Source: Pandoraea vervacti
Lineage (GTDB): Bacteria > Pseudomonadota > Gammaproteobacteria > Burkholderiales > Burkholderiaceae
Assembly: GCF_000934605.2 (NCBI RefSeq)
Contig: NZ_CP010897.2
Span: 310,001 to 374,000, forward strand
Direction of reading: 5' to 3'
DNA length: 64,000 nucleotides
Shown here piece after piece: positions 34,191-42,510 of this stretch. Under the pieces are notes generated by a model. The model was not told where the DNA came from. It did not search any database and saw only the letters and a program-made list of their open reading frames with translations. The first letter of the stretch is position 1. Each line of letters opens with the position of its first letter. The translations under genes were made by a program, and so were the position numbers.

Positions 34191-34492
34191 AGCGCCCCCA
34201 TGACGCGACCTGCGAAACCATAGACACGGCGATCGCCCGCAAGCGCGACCAGCTCGACCGTGCGTTGCTGCCCCGGCTCGAAGCGCACGGCAGTCCCCGC
34301 CGCAATGTTCAGGCGATACCCGCGGGCGGCTTCCCGGTCGAATTGCAGGGCATCGTTGACTTCATAAAAGTGGAAATGCGAGCCGATCTGAATCGGGCGG
34401 TCGCCAGTATTCGCAACCGTCACGCTGAGCGTCGCACGCCCTTCGTTGAGCGTGATCTCGCCATCGGCGGGGAGCAGTTCTCCGGGAATCAT
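34187..34492 (-). CDS. ureB: Urease beta subunit UreB
   Basis: 101 aa. Start at 34492 gives the canonical MIPGELLPADGEITLNEGR. Contains PIQIGSHFHFYEVNDALQFDR, and GTAVRFEPGQQRTVELVALAGDRRVYGF near the end. Packs against UreA and UreC to form the trimer of trimers. The frame is open upstream, but that extension is not family-like. Four-base overlap with ureC; 43-base gap from ureJ. Confidence 0.97.
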   Translation of the reverse strand: MIPGELLPADGEITLNEGRATLSVTVANTGDRPIQIGSHFHFYEVNDALQFDREAARGYRLNIAAGTAVRFEPGQQRTVELVALAGDRRVYGFAGRVMGAL

Positions 34493-34535
34493 GCGTGTCT
34501 CCGGGATAGGGGCGGTCGGGAAGAAGGTGTCGACA

Positions 34536-35201
34536 TCAGCTCGCCGCGGCAAGCAACGTCGCGCCGTAGGCCAGCACACCGGCGCCGAGCACGCGCGGCA
34601 CCCAGATCGTGCGGTGACGCAGGGCCACACCCGCGCCGAGGCCAATGCAGTGCAGCATGCCGGTTGCCACGAGGAAGCCGGCCATGTAATGCATGGCGCT
34701 TGCCTCGTCGGGCAACTCGGCGCCGTGCGCAAAGCCGTGGAAGACGGCGAATGCGCCCACGATTGTCGCGCCCGCCCAGCCCGGCAGCTGCGTGCGCGTG
34801 GCCAGCATCAGGCCGAGCACGAGCAGCGAGACGGCAATCATCGGCTCCACGCCCGGCAGGGCGAACCAGTGCGACATGCCCAGCAGGCCGCCAGCGGCGA
34901 GCATTGCCACGAATGCGAGCGGCGCCGCCCACACGCGTTTGGACGTGAGCGAGCTCCACAGTCCCACGACGACCATTGCGCACAGATGGTCGGCGCCCGT
35001 GAGCGGGTGCAGGAAACCCGCGGCAAAGCTGCTCGCGGCGTCATGCCCGGGGTGGCCGGGGTGAGCGAGTGCAACCCCCGAGCTCGCAAGCAGTGCGAGG
35101 CCGGTGGCCACGCTCGCCATGCGCACCGTGCGGCGGCCCGTGAGGGAGGAGGGGACAGGCGTCATATCACTGGCGTCGTGAAGGTTGTCGTTGCGGGGCA
35201 T
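34536..35201 (-). CDS. ureJ: HupE/UreJ-family nickel-transporter-like membrane protein between ureA and ureB
   Basis: 221 aa. A signal-peptide-like N terminus followed by HPGHPGHDAASSFAAGFLHPLTGADHLCAMVVVGLW, where the His-rich motif and GxDH are the HupE/UreJ signature, then six or so membrane segments and VFHGFAHGAELP later on, the second His motif. Thought to import or retain nickel for urease. Start at 35201 is preceded by GAGGA; the in-frame ATG at 35165 lacks an RBS. Being between ureA and ureB is a variation seen in several Burkholderiales. Confidence 0.88.
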   Translation of the reverse strand: MPRNDNLHDASDMTPVPSSLTGRRTVRMASVATGLALLASSGVALAHPGHPGHDAASSFAAGFLHPLTGADHLCAMVVVGLWSSLTSKRVWAAPLAFVAMLAAGGLLGMSHWFALPGVEPMIAVSLLVLGLMLATRTQLPGWAGATIVGAFAVFHGFAHGAELPDEASAMHYMAGFLVATGMLHCIGLGAGVALRHRTIWVPRVLGAGVLAYGATLLAAAS

Positions 35202-35301
35202 ATCGGAGCGTCCTCGATCGGTTGCTAAGGTCTGGTTTCGTAGGGCAATACGCGGCGTCGCGCCGCACATGCGGCTCGCGACGCCCACACCGGCGTTGCG
35301 T

Positions 35302-35604
35302 TCAGGGAATCGGGTGATGCACCGTGACGAGCTTGGTGCCGTCCGGGAAGGTCGCTTCCACCTGAATGTCCGGGATCATTTCCGGCACGCCTTCCATGAC
35401 GTCGTCACGGGTGAGCAACGTCGTGCCGTAGTGCATGAGGTCGGCGACGGTACGTCCGTCGCGCGCCGCTTCCATGAGCGCCGCGCTGATGAACGCCACC
35501 GCCTCCGGGTAGTTCAGTTTCAGTCCGCGCGCACGACGCCGTTCGGCGAGCAGGGCGGCAGTGAAGATAAGCAACTTGTCTTTTTCGCGCGGAGTGAGCT
35601 TCAT
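35302..35604 (-). CDS. ureA: Urease gamma subunit UreA
   Basis: 100 aa. Canonical MKLTPREKDKLLIFTAALLAERRRARGLKLNYPEAVA at the start, ALMEAARDGRTVADLM in the middle and VEATFPDGTKLVTVHHPIP at the end. Normally ureA directly follows ureD, but here it follows the ATPase gene of the amino-acid transporter by 221 bases. It might have its own promoter in that gap (TATGAT on the minus strand at 35660-35665, poor -35) or rely on readthrough. Confidence 0.97.
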   Translation of the reverse strand: MKLTPREKDKLLIFTAALLAERRRARGLKLNYPEAVAFISAALMEAARDGRTVADLMHYGTTLLTRDDVMEGVPEMIPDIQVEATFPDGTKLVTVHHPIP

Positions 35605-35825
35605 CGTGACAGGTGAATTTCAATGCCAAAGGTTCATGGGATGGACGCTGCTGCCACCCATCATAAGCACGACGCCAATGCCGCGCCACAAGCTTCTGAA
35701 AACGACGCAAAACGCACCTCAATAGTGCGAATCTCATGCTGGAAAGTCAGCCAGTCAAGCAAGCCGATAGCGTCATTTCGACTGACAAAACACAGCCAGC
35801 GCCGAACGTCGGTCCCAACCCGCTT

Positions 35826-36548
35826 TCATTGGCAGATGAACCGCTGCAATTCGGGCGTCGACGGTTGCGTGAAGAGTTGTTCCGGATCCCCGGACTCCCA
35901 GATCTTTCCCTGATGCATGAATACGACGCGATCCGACACGTGGCGAGCAAAGCGCATCTCGTGCGTGACGAGAATCAGCGTCATGCCCTCGGCGGCGAGG
36001 TCTTCGAGTACCTTGAGCACTTCCGCCACCAGTTCCGGATCGAGTGCCGACGTGATTTCGTCGCACAGCAGCACGGCGGGCTGCATGGCCAGCGAGCGTG
36101 CGATCGCCACGCGCTGTTGCTGCCCCCCGGAGAGTTGCGACGGATAGCTGTCGAACTTGTCGGCCAGCCCGACCTTCGCGAGCATCGTGCGAGCGAGCTC
36201 ACGTGCCTGCGCGCCGGACGTCTTCTTGACGACCTTCTGCGCGAGCATCACGTTCTCGCCCGCCGTCAGATGCGGAAACAGGTTGTACTGCTGGAACACC
36301 ATGCCGACCTTCAGGCGCAACGCCCGCAGATCGGTGTCGCGCGCGCCGACGAGTACGCCATCGACATCTACGCTGCCCGCATCGAAGCGCTCCAGGCCGT
36401 TGAGGGTGCGCAGCAGCGTGCTTTTGCCCGAACCGCTCTTGCCGATGATCGACACGACCTGACCGCGCTCGACGTCCATGTCGATGCCTCGCAGCACGGG
36501 GTTCTCGCCGAAGCGCTTTTGCATGCCCCTGACTTTAATTAGCGACAT
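35826..36548 (-). CDS. Polar amino acid ABC transporter ATP-binding protein (GlnQ/HisP type)
   Basis: 240 aa. Walker A GKSGSGKST at 36-44, signature LSGGQQQRVAIARSL, Walker B VLLCDEITSALDPELV and H-loop THEMRFARHVSDR. The EITSALDPELV sequence is the polar-amino-acid subfamily variant. Overlaps the preceding permease by 14 bases, so it is part of that operon. Substrate is not readable. The transporter is embedded inside the urease locus. Confidence 0.94.
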   Translation of the reverse strand: MSLIKVRGMQKRFGENPVLRGIDMDVERGQVVSIIGKSGSGKSTLLRTLNGLERFDAGSVDVDGVLVGARDTDLRALRLKVGMVFQQYNLFPHLTAGENVMLAQKVVKKTSGAQARELARTMLAKVGLADKFDSYPSQLSGGQQQRVAIARSLAMQPAVLLCDEITSALDPELVAEVLKVLEDLAAEGMTLILVTHEMRFARHVSDRVVFMHQGKIWESGDPEQLFTQPSTPELQRFICQ

Positions 36549-37185
36549 GGAGTTTCCTTTCGAGATGGCGCGCCCACAACGACAGCGGATAGCAGGCGGC
36601 GAAGTAAAGCAGCGCGACGAGGCCGTACACCGTGAACGGCTGGAACGTGGCGTTGGTCAGCATGGTGCCGGTCTTGGTGAGTTCGTCGAAGCCGATGATC
36701 GACGCGAGCGCGGTGCTTTTGACCACCTGCACCGAGAAGCCGACCGTCGGCGCGATGGCGATGCGCAGTGCCTGCGGCAGGATCACGTGACGCAGTTGTT
36801 CGCCATAACGCATGGCCAGACTCGACGACGCCTCCCACTGACCGTGCGGAATGGCGTCGACACAGCCGCGCCAGATTTCCGTGAGGTAGGCGCTCGTATA
36901 AAGCGTAAGACAGACGGCGGCCGCCACCCACGGCGATACTTCGAACCCCAGCAACGGCAGGCCGAAGAACACCAGGAACAACTGCATGAGCAGCGGCGTG
37001 CCCTGAAACACCTCGATGTACAGCGCGACGGCGCGCGCGGCCCATTGCACGCGCCCGACGCGAATCACCAGCAGCACGAGCGCGACGAGTCCGCCGCACA
37101 CGAAGGCGATGGCCGACAGCGCGAGCGTCCAGCGCCCGGCGAGCACGAGCCCGCGCAGCATGTCCCATAGCGAAAATTCGATCAT
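36535..37185 (-). CDS. Polar amino acid ABC transporter permease 1
   Basis: 216 aa. Five membrane segments; MIEFSLWDMLRGLVLAGRWTLALS starts the family domain. The conserved motif EVFQGTPLLMQLFLVFFGLP and EAA loop GQWEASSSLAMRYGEQLRHVILPQALR are those of the HisM/GlnP family. Start at 37185 forms an ATGA overlap with the preceding permease. Its end overlaps the ATPase start. It pairs with the other permease as a heterodimer. Confidence 0.94.
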   Translation of the reverse strand: MIEFSLWDMLRGLVLAGRWTLALSAIAFVCGGLVALVLLVIRVGRVQWAARAVALYIEVFQGTPLLMQLFLVFFGLPLLGFEVSPWVAAAVCLTLYTSAYLTEIWRGCVDAIPHGQWEASSSLAMRYGEQLRHVILPQALRIAIAPTVGFSVQVVKSTALASIIGFDELTKTGTMLTNATFQPFTVYGLVALLYFAACYPLSLWARHLERKLHVAN

Positions 37186-37868
37186 CGCGCGCCTCCCGCG
37201 ACCTTGACCATGCCGCGGAAAAGACGTCGCGCGCAACGCATGAGGACACGACGCAGCGCGATGGCGAGCACGAGATACAACGCCGTCACGATCAGATAGC
37301 TCTCGAAGGCGCGGAACGTGCGCGACTGCACGAAGTTGGCGGCATACGACAGATCCGGCACGGAGATCTGCGAGACGACCGCCGAGCCGAGCATCACGAT
37401 CACGATCTGACTGGCGAGCGCCGGAAACACCTTGGCGAACGCTTGGGGCAGGATCACATGACGCAGGATCTGCGCGCGCGTCATGGCAAGCGACAGTCCG
37501 GCTTCCGACAATCCACGCGGCACGGCGCGCATGCCCGCACGAATGATCTCGGTTGCATAGGCGCCGAGATTGAGACTCATGGCGATGACGGCGGCGGACG
37601 TCTCGCCGATATGAATGCCGAGACTGGGCAGACCGAAGAAGATGAAAAACAGCTGAACGATGAACGGCGTGTTGCGGATGAGTTCGACGTAAAGCCCGGC
37701 AAACAGCCGGGACACGTTCGAGCCTTCCTCGCGTGCAATGGCGCACAGCGCACCGATGATCACGCCAATGACCGTGGAAACGGCCGTGAGCGCGATCGTC
37801 AGCGCGGCGCCGCGCACGAACAGCATGAAGTATTGCCGCAGATCGGCAAAGTCGAGGACGTAGTGCAT
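37182..37868 (-). CDS. Polar amino acid ABC transporter permease 2
   Basis: 228 aa. HisQ/GlnP family: YVELIRNTPFIVQLFFIFFGLP and EAA loop RGLSEAGLSLAMTRAQILRHVILPQAF. Five or so membrane helices. C-terminal tail rich in Arg. 58-base gap to the binding protein. Tandem with permease 1. Confidence 0.94.
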   Translation of the reverse strand: MHYVLDFADLRQYFMLFVRGAALTIALTAVSTVIGVIIGALCAIAREEGSNVSRLFAGLYVELIRNTPFIVQLFFIFFGLPSLGIHIGETSAAVIAMSLNLGAYATEIIRAGMRAVPRGLSEAGLSLAMTRAQILRHVILPQAFAKVFPALASQIVIVMLGSAVVSQISVPDLSYAANFVQSRTFRAFESYLIVTALYLVLAIALRRVLMRCARRLFRGMVKVAGGAR

Positions 37869-37926
37869 GAGGGGGCAGTCAGGCGCTCAGCGTGTCAGAC
37901 GCATCGGTTGGGGCGAGGATGCGCGA

Positions 37927-38790
37927 TCACAGATCGGTCGGCAGCGGCATGCCGAGCCATTTCTGCGAGACCTTGCCCAGCGAGCCGTCCTTTTTCGAGG
38001 TCGCAATGATCTCGTTGACCTTGGCGAGCAGTCGCGGCTCGTTCTTGTTCAGGCCGACGAAGCAGGGCGAGTTCTTGATGAGGAACTTCGGTTCCGGCAG
38101 TTTCGGCGGATGCTTGGCGACAATCGCGGCGGCCACGACGTTGCCCGTGGCGACGAGTTGCACCTGGCCCGAGAGGAATGCCGAGATAGTGCCGTTGTTG
38201 TCTTCGAAGCGCTTGATCGTGACGTCCGCCGGCGCGACCTTCGAGAGTTCGAGGTCTTCCACTGCGCCGCGCGTCACGCCGATGGTTTTACCCGACAGGT
38301 CGGCCGGTTTCGACACGGCGATGTCCTTGGGGCCGAACACGCCGTTGTAGAACGGTGCATAGGCGTCGGAGAAGTCGATGACCTTTTCACGCTCGGCGTT
38401 CTTGCCGAGGCTGGAGATCACGAGGTCCGCCTTGTTCGTCGTGAGATACGGCACGCGGTTGGCGCTCGTGACCGGCACGAGTTCGAGCTTCACGCCCATG
38501 CCCCTGGCCAGCAGCGCGGCGGTGTCGATGTCGTAACCGGCCGGCTTCATGTCCGGGCCGATGGAGCCGAACGGCGGGAAGTCCTGCGGCACGGCCACGC
38601 GCAGGGTGCCGCGCTTGACGATGTCGTCGAGACCGTCGGCATGGGCGGCGCGCGGCATGGCCACCGCGAAGGCGGCAACCGCGCTCACGCTCAGCATGAG
38701 CGTGGCGAAAACGCGGCGGGCGCGGGCGCGCGCGCCGAGCGTGGCGGCGATGGTGTCGTGAGAGACGGCGGAGCGGATGAACGGCAGCAT
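37927..38790 (-). CDS. Polar amino acid ABC transporter periplasmic binding protein
   Basis: 287 aa. Long N region, then the hydrophobic signal FATLMLSVSAVAAFAVAMPRAAHA with probable cleavage after AHA. The family-3 SBP core is GTLRVAVPQDFPPFGSIGPDMKPAGYDIDTAALLA, with RVPYLTTNKADLVISSLGKNAEREKVIDFSDAYAPFYNGVF later. Start at 38790 has GAGGT upstream. First gene of the four-gene transporter; a sigma-54-type promoter lies at 38885-38900. Specificity unknown. Confidence 0.93.
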   Translation of the reverse strand: MLPFIRSAVSHDTIAATLGARARARRVFATLMLSVSAVAAFAVAMPRAAHADGLDDIVKRGTLRVAVPQDFPPFGSIGPDMKPAGYDIDTAALLARGMGVKLELVPVTSANRVPYLTTNKADLVISSLGKNAEREKVIDFSDAYAPFYNGVFGPKDIAVSKPADLSGKTIGVTRGAVEDLELSKVAPADVTIKRFEDNNGTISAFLSGQVQLVATGNVVAAAIVAKHPPKLPEPKFLIKNSPCFVGLNKNEPRLLAKVNEIIATSKKDGSLGKVSQKWLGMPLPTDL

Positions 38791-38884
38791 GTCGACAACC
38801 TCGTAAATCGGGGGCGAAGCGTTCCGGCAACGGGAGTGTTCCGGCGGCCGGCTCATCTGGTCTGACCGGTCGATACAGTGAGGT

Positions 38885-38900
38885 AGCAGGAATCGTGCCC
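38885..38900 (-). promoter_or_regulatory. Sigma-54 (-24/-12) promoter of the amino-acid transporter operon
   Basis: Read on the minus strand the sequence is GGGCACGATTCCTGCT. Compared with consensus TGGCACGNNNNTTGCW it keeps GG and GC with exactly 10 bases between, and mismatches only at the first T and one T of TT. Predicted start near 38874, giving about an 84-base leader. The score is by eye. Confidence 0.65.
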
Positions 38901-38999
38901 AGACCGCGCCATCCGCTGCCTCAGCCTGAAGGACAAGGCTAAGGGGCGCGTCGGGCAATGAAACGTCGGCGGCGAGCCGCGCCGGATGCAAGACGCATA

Positions 39000-39016
39000 T
39001 GCACGATGTTGGTGCG
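39000..39016. promoter_or_regulatory. NtrC-like enhancer site
   Basis: TGCACG-ATGTT-GGTGCG matches the NtrC consensus TGCACC-N5-GGTGCA at ten of twelve positions with the right spacing. The centre is about 135 bases upstream of the predicted sigma-54 start, the normal enhancer distance. A GGTGC half-site follows at 39021. Confidence 0.55.
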
Positions 39017-39165
39017 TATCGGTGCGCAAAGGCGGCGGGCGCCTAGGGCAGGCGCGTCGGCGTCACCGCAATGGTGCGCAACGAGTGGACCGATCGCCCG
39101 GATCGCGCGTAAGCGTCGCCGTTCGTGACTGGCTGTCAGGCGGAGACATCCTCTCATTAGATCGC

Positions 39166-39182
39166 ATGCGATTTAATCGCAT
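39166..39182 (+). promoter_or_regulatory. ohr operator 1
   Basis: ATGCGAT-TTA-ATCGCAT, a 17-bp inverted repeat that ends five bases upstream of the -35 box. It is identical in its arms to operator 2. Part of a further overlapping palindrome, ATCGCATGCGAT at 39161-39172. Suits a MarR-type repressor such as OhrR. Confidence 0.7.
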
Positions 39183-39186
39183 GGTA

Positions 39187-39216
39187 TTGACTTCGCAGAT
39201 CGATGCGCGCAATATA
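39187..39216 (+). promoter_or_regulatory. Sigma-70-like promoter of ohr
   Basis: TTGACT at 39187-39192 and an AT-rich -10 AATATA at 39211-39216, 18 bases apart. The -35 is one base from consensus. It lies between the two inverted repeats, so repressor bound at both would block the RNA polymerase site. Confidence 0.6.
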
Positions 39217-39222
39217 CATCGG

Positions 39223-39239
39223 ATGCGATGTAATCGCAT
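39223..39239 (+). promoter_or_regulatory. ohr operator 2
   Basis: ATGCGAT-GTA-ATCGCAT, with arms identical to operator 1, located just after the -10 box. Centre-to-centre distance to operator 1 is 57 bases, about 5.4 helical turns. The remaining upstream sequence to 38791 holds the sigma-54 promoter for the divergent operon. Confidence 0.7.
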
Positions 39240-39282
39240 TCGATTAATGTGACGAGATCACGCAACCTCAGAGGAAATCATC

Positions 39283-39693
39283 ATGACTGGCAAAGTGCTC
39301 TATACCGGCAAGACTCACACCACAGGCGGGCGCGATGGCGCAGCACGCAGCGCCGACGGCAAACTCGACATCCGGTTGTCTGCCCCCGGCACGCCGGGGG
39401 CGGGTACGAACCCCGAGCAATTGTTCGCCGCCGGCTGGTCCGCCTGTTTCATCGGGGCAATGGGGTTGGCCGCCGCCAAGCTGAAGATCGTGCTGCCCGC
39501 CGACACTGCCGTCGACGCCGAAGTCGATCTCGCGAACGCCGATGGCGCCTACTTCCTTCGGGCGCGTCTGAACGTCAGCCTGCCGGGGCTGGAGCGCGAT
39601 GTCGCACGCTCGCTTGTCGAGGCCGCGCATCAGACCTGCCCCTACTCCAAGGCCACCCGCAACAACATCGACGTCGAGCTCAATCTCGTCTGA
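39283..39693 (+). CDS. ohr: Organic hydroperoxide resistance protein Ohr (OsmC family)
   Basis: 136 aa. Thiol-dependent peroxidase that reduces lipid and organic hydroperoxides, normally recycled by lipoylated proteins. Reactive Cys55 in GWSACFIGAM and resolving Cys119 in AHQTCPYSKATR; Arg17 and Glu45 of the Ohr active site are in place. Short enough for an Ohr subfamily member. It is the only plus-strand gene in the urease-urt stretch. Its usual partner regulator gene ohrR is not in the window. Promoter and double operator lie upstream. Confidence 0.95.
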   Translation: MTGKVLYTGKTHTTGGRDGAARSADGKLDIRLSAPGTPGAGTNPEQLFAAGWSACFIGAMGLAAAKLKIVLPADTAVDAEVDLANADGAYFLRARLNVSLPGLERDVARSLVEAAHQTCPYSKATRNNIDVELNLV

Positions 39694-39873
39694 CGCTCGG
39701 ATCCCCGGAGATGCCGGCATGCCATCCGCAAAGCGTTCGCGCTTGCGTGGTTCACGTCATGCCCTTCGTTTCTCTCGTTCCTCTCAGCCCGTCAGCTGCG
39801 CTTGTGGGAGGCAGGAGGCTGGAAGGCGGGGCGGCGGTCGCGGGCCGCCCTTTGCCACGCTTGAGGTCGCCTC

Positions 39874-40770
39874 TCAGGTCGCCCAGATCCGCAGGGGCTG
39901 CGCGGGTGCGCCGTGAACCAGCGGCCGCAGCTTGAGCCAGTGCGCGATCAGTAGTCCACGTGCCGTTTCCATGTCGTGACTTAGCACGCGCAGCACGAGC
40001 ACGTTGCCCGGCAGGCAAGTGATACCCGCGCGAAGCTTGTCGTCGAACGGCAAGCCTTCGGCCAGCGACTCCGCCAACTCGCGCGTGCACGCCGGACCCA
40101 CGGCCCATAGCGTGGCGAAGACCGGGAAGCCTGCGAGGCCGGTCGCGCCGGTGCGCTGCGCGTCATCCGCGCCGAGCACTGCCTGTTCGGCCCACAACAA
40201 ACGATCCTGCGCGTCGCGCAATTCGAAGTTGGCGCGCCAGCTTCCTTGCGTCCACTGCTCGCCGGCTGCCTGACGGCCAAGCAGCGTGGCGTCCCAGCCG
40301 ATGACGGTGGCGTTCTCACCCAGTCGCACCGTAATGCGCTGACGCGCATCCGCCTGTTCGAACACGATGTTCTCCAGCGGCAGCCAGTCGAGCTTTGCCC
40401 CGGCTTGCACCGTGAGCGTGATGTCCTGCATGCCGAAGCGGCCCTGCGACTTGTACCACTTGGTCGCGCCGGGCGTCGTCAGCACCGCATGAGCCTTCTC
40501 GCCCACGCCGATATCGATGGATAACGCATCGCCGCCAGCGATACCGCCCGGCGGATGCACGACCACCGCATGGCAGATGCCGGGGCCTTCCGGGTGCAGC
40601 GACTTCTGTACGACGAGCGGTCCCTTGTGGCGGCGCGTGGCGAGCACGGTGCGCGCGTCCTGGCGCACGAAGCCGAGCGTCAACTCGGCATGCCAGCCGG
40701 CGGGTGCGTTCGGTGCGGCGGCGCTGCCACCGGGTGCCGCAGTATCGGAGGGGACTGGCGAGGTGTTCAT
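39874..40770 (-). CDS. ureD: Urease accessory protein UreD, separated from ureA
   Basis: 298 aa. Core: AELTLGFVRQDARTVLATRRHKGPLVVQKSLHPEG, then HPPGGIAGGDALSIDIGVG and TTPGATKWYKSQG. UreD docks UreF/UreG on apo-urease and forms a nickel channel. Start at 40770 (MNTSPVPSD) with the family core at about residue 28; the first 26 residues are Pro/Ala-rich. It is 169 bases downstream of urtE and five genes away from ureA, so it should be transcribed with the urea transporter. Confidence 0.95.
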   Translation of the reverse strand: MNTSPVPSDTAAPGGSAAAPNAPAGWHAELTLGFVRQDARTVLATRRHKGPLVVQKSLHPEGPGICHAVVVHPPGGIAGGDALSIDIGVGEKAHAVLTTPGATKWYKSQGRFGMQDITLTVQAGAKLDWLPLENIVFEQADARQRITVRLGENATVIGWDATLLGRQAAGEQWTQGSWRANFELRDAQDRLLWAEQAVLGADDAQRTGATGLAGFPVFATLWAVGPACTRELAESLAEGLPFDDKLRAGITCLPGNVLVLRVLSHDMETARGLLIAHWLKLRPLVHGAPAQPLRIWAT

Positions 40771-40939
40771 GAAAGCCGGTGAATGGGAGGCAAAGGAGCG
40801 CGGAGGGGATGCAAACCGGGGAGCGAACCGACAGCCGCATCGCCGAGGCGAAGCATGCCACAGCGCATGCGGCGAATCTAGCACGCGCCGGTGCCGCAGG
40901 CCCGGTCCGACATCGGCCGGCGCCCGTACGTTCGATGCC

Positions 40940-41641
40940 TTACACCGCCACCATGTGCCGCACCCCGTCGGCCTCCATGTCCTTGCCGAGGCCGCTGGCT
41001 ACGATGGCCCCGCGACTCATCACACGGTAGTGATCGGCGAGTTCGAGGGCGAAGTCATAGTACTGCTCGACGAGGAGCACCGTCATGCCGCGCTCGTCGA
41101 CAAGACGTCGCAAGGTACGCCCGATGTCCTTGATGATCGATGGCTGAATACCTTCGGTCGGTTCGTCGAGAATCAGGAGTTGCGGCTCGCTCATGAGCGC
41201 CCGTCCGATAGCGAGTTGCTGTTGCTGCCCACCGGACAGATCGCCGCCGCGACGCTGCTTCATGTCGCGCAGCACGGGGAACAGTTCGTAGATGTGGTCG
41301 GGCACGCCGCGCTTGGCGTCGCGCGACGGACGGCTCGCCGCACCGATCAGGAGATTCTCCTCGACGGTGAGACGCGGGAAGATTTCGCGTCCCTGCGGCA
41401 CATACGCCAGACCGCCCGACACGCGTGCATACGACGGGGCCGACGTGATCGTCTGGCCACGCCAGGCGATGCTGCCCGACTTCACCGGCACCACGCCCAT
41501 GAGGCATTTGAGCAACGTGGTCTTGCCCACGCCGTTGCGTCCGAGCAGCACGGTGAGTTGTGCATCGGGCACCGTGAATTCGACATTGCGCAGGATGTGG
41601 CTGCCGCTGTAGTACTGATTGAGTGCGTGAATTTCGAGCAT
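40940..41641 (-). CDS. urtE: Urea ABC transporter ATP-binding protein UrtE
   Basis: 233 aa. Walker A GRNGVGKTT at 34-42, LSGGQQQQLAIGRAL signature and Walker B LLILDEPTEGIQPSIIKD, the UrtE-type sequence. H-loop LLVEQYYDFALELAD. Start MLEIHALNQYYSGSHILR at 41641, two bases after the urtD stop. Last ATPase gene of the urea importer, then ureD. Confidence 0.96.
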   Translation of the reverse strand: MLEIHALNQYYSGSHILRNVEFTVPDAQLTVLLGRNGVGKTTLLKCLMGVVPVKSGSIAWRGQTITSAPSYARVSGGLAYVPQGREIFPRLTVEENLLIGAASRPSRDAKRGVPDHIYELFPVLRDMKQRRGGDLSGGQQQQLAIGRALMSEPQLLILDEPTEGIQPSIIKDIGRTLRRLVDERGMTVLLVEQYYDFALELADHYRVMSRGAIVASGLGKDMEADGVRHMVAV

Positions 41642-41643
41642 GG

Positions 41644-42510
41644 TCAGCGTCCCAGATACGATTCGATCACCCGCTCGTCGCGTTGCACCGCGTCGAGCGT
41701 GCCTTCGGCGAGTACCCGGCCTTCGGCCATGACCGTCACTGTTCCCGAATCGCCCGCGAGCGCGGCGACAAACGCCATGTCGTGCTCGACCACCATCATC
41801 GAACAATGGCCGCGCAGACGGTTGAGCAATTCGGCCAGTTGCGCCGTCTCCTCGTCGGTCATGCCGGCCGCAGGTTCGTCTAGCAGGAGCAATTGCGGCT
41901 GCTGCATCAGCAACATACCGATCTCCAGTCGCTGCTTCTGGCCGTGTGAGAGCTGACCCGCGCGCACGTGGGCCTGATGCTCCAGATGCGTGAGCGCGAG
42001 CACCTCTTCGATACGACGGCGCATGGTCGGCGTGAGCACGGCCCACAGTGCACGGAACCAGCGCTTGTCGCCCGCACACGCGAGTTCGAGGTTTTCCCAC
42101 ACGCTGTGATGCTCGAAGACGGTCGGCTTCTGAAACTTGCGTCCCACGCCGGCCTGCGCGATGGCCGGTTCATCCAGACGCGACAGATCGAGCGTCTGTC
42201 CGAGAAAGGCGCGGCCCGAATCGGCACGCGTCTTGCCGGTAATCACGTCCATCATCGTCGTCTTGCCCGCGCCGTTCGGTCCGATGATGCAGCGCAGTTC
42301 GTCGGTCTTGATCGACAGCGAAAGATCGTTCAGGGCACGAAAGCCGTCGAACGAGACGCTGATGTTCTCCAGATAGAGAATCAGGCCGTGCGACGTATCG
42401 ATTTCTCCAGGCACCACGAGGTGCGACATGCCGGTGGCGTCGCCGCTGACGGTGACCGACGCCTCGGGCGCATCGGCCTGCTGCCAGCGGATATCGTAAT
42501 CGGGTCTCAT
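41644..42510 (-). CDS. urtD: Urea ABC transporter ATP-binding protein UrtD
   Basis: 288 aa. Walker A GPNGAGKTT at 77-85, signature LSHGQKQRLEIGMLL, Walker B LLLLDEPAAGMTDEET. H-loop VVEHDMAFVAAL. An N-terminal extension of about 45 residues (RPDYDIRWQQADAPEAS) precedes the ABC domain, as is common in UrtD of this group. Start overlaps the urtC stop (ATGA). Confidence 0.95.
   Translation of the reverse strand: MRPDYDIRWQQADAPEASVTVSGDATGMSHLVVPGEIDTSHGLILYLENISVSFDGFRALNDLSLSIKTDELRCIIGPNGAGKTTMMDVITGKTRADSGRAFLGQTLDLSRLDEPAIAQAGVGRKFQKPTVFEHHSVWENLELACAGDKRWFRALWAVLTPTMRRRIEEVLALTHLEHQAHVRAGQLSHGQKQRLEIGMLLMQQPQLLLLDEPAAGMTDEETAQLAELLNRLRGHCSMMVVEHDMAFVAALAGDSGTVTVMAEGRVLAEGTLDAVQRDERVIESYLGR

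Noticed and set aside
32478..34223. Long open frame on the plus strand, antisense to ureC
   Set aside because: It is Arg/His-rich with no family features and mirrors the third-base GC bias of the real urease gene. Similar long mirrors exist opposite ahcY, urtB/urtC and slt, all produced by GC-rich codon use.
30257..40770. A broken urease operon because ureD is distant from ureA
   Set aside because: All urease structural and accessory genes are full length with intact key residues; only the order is unusual.
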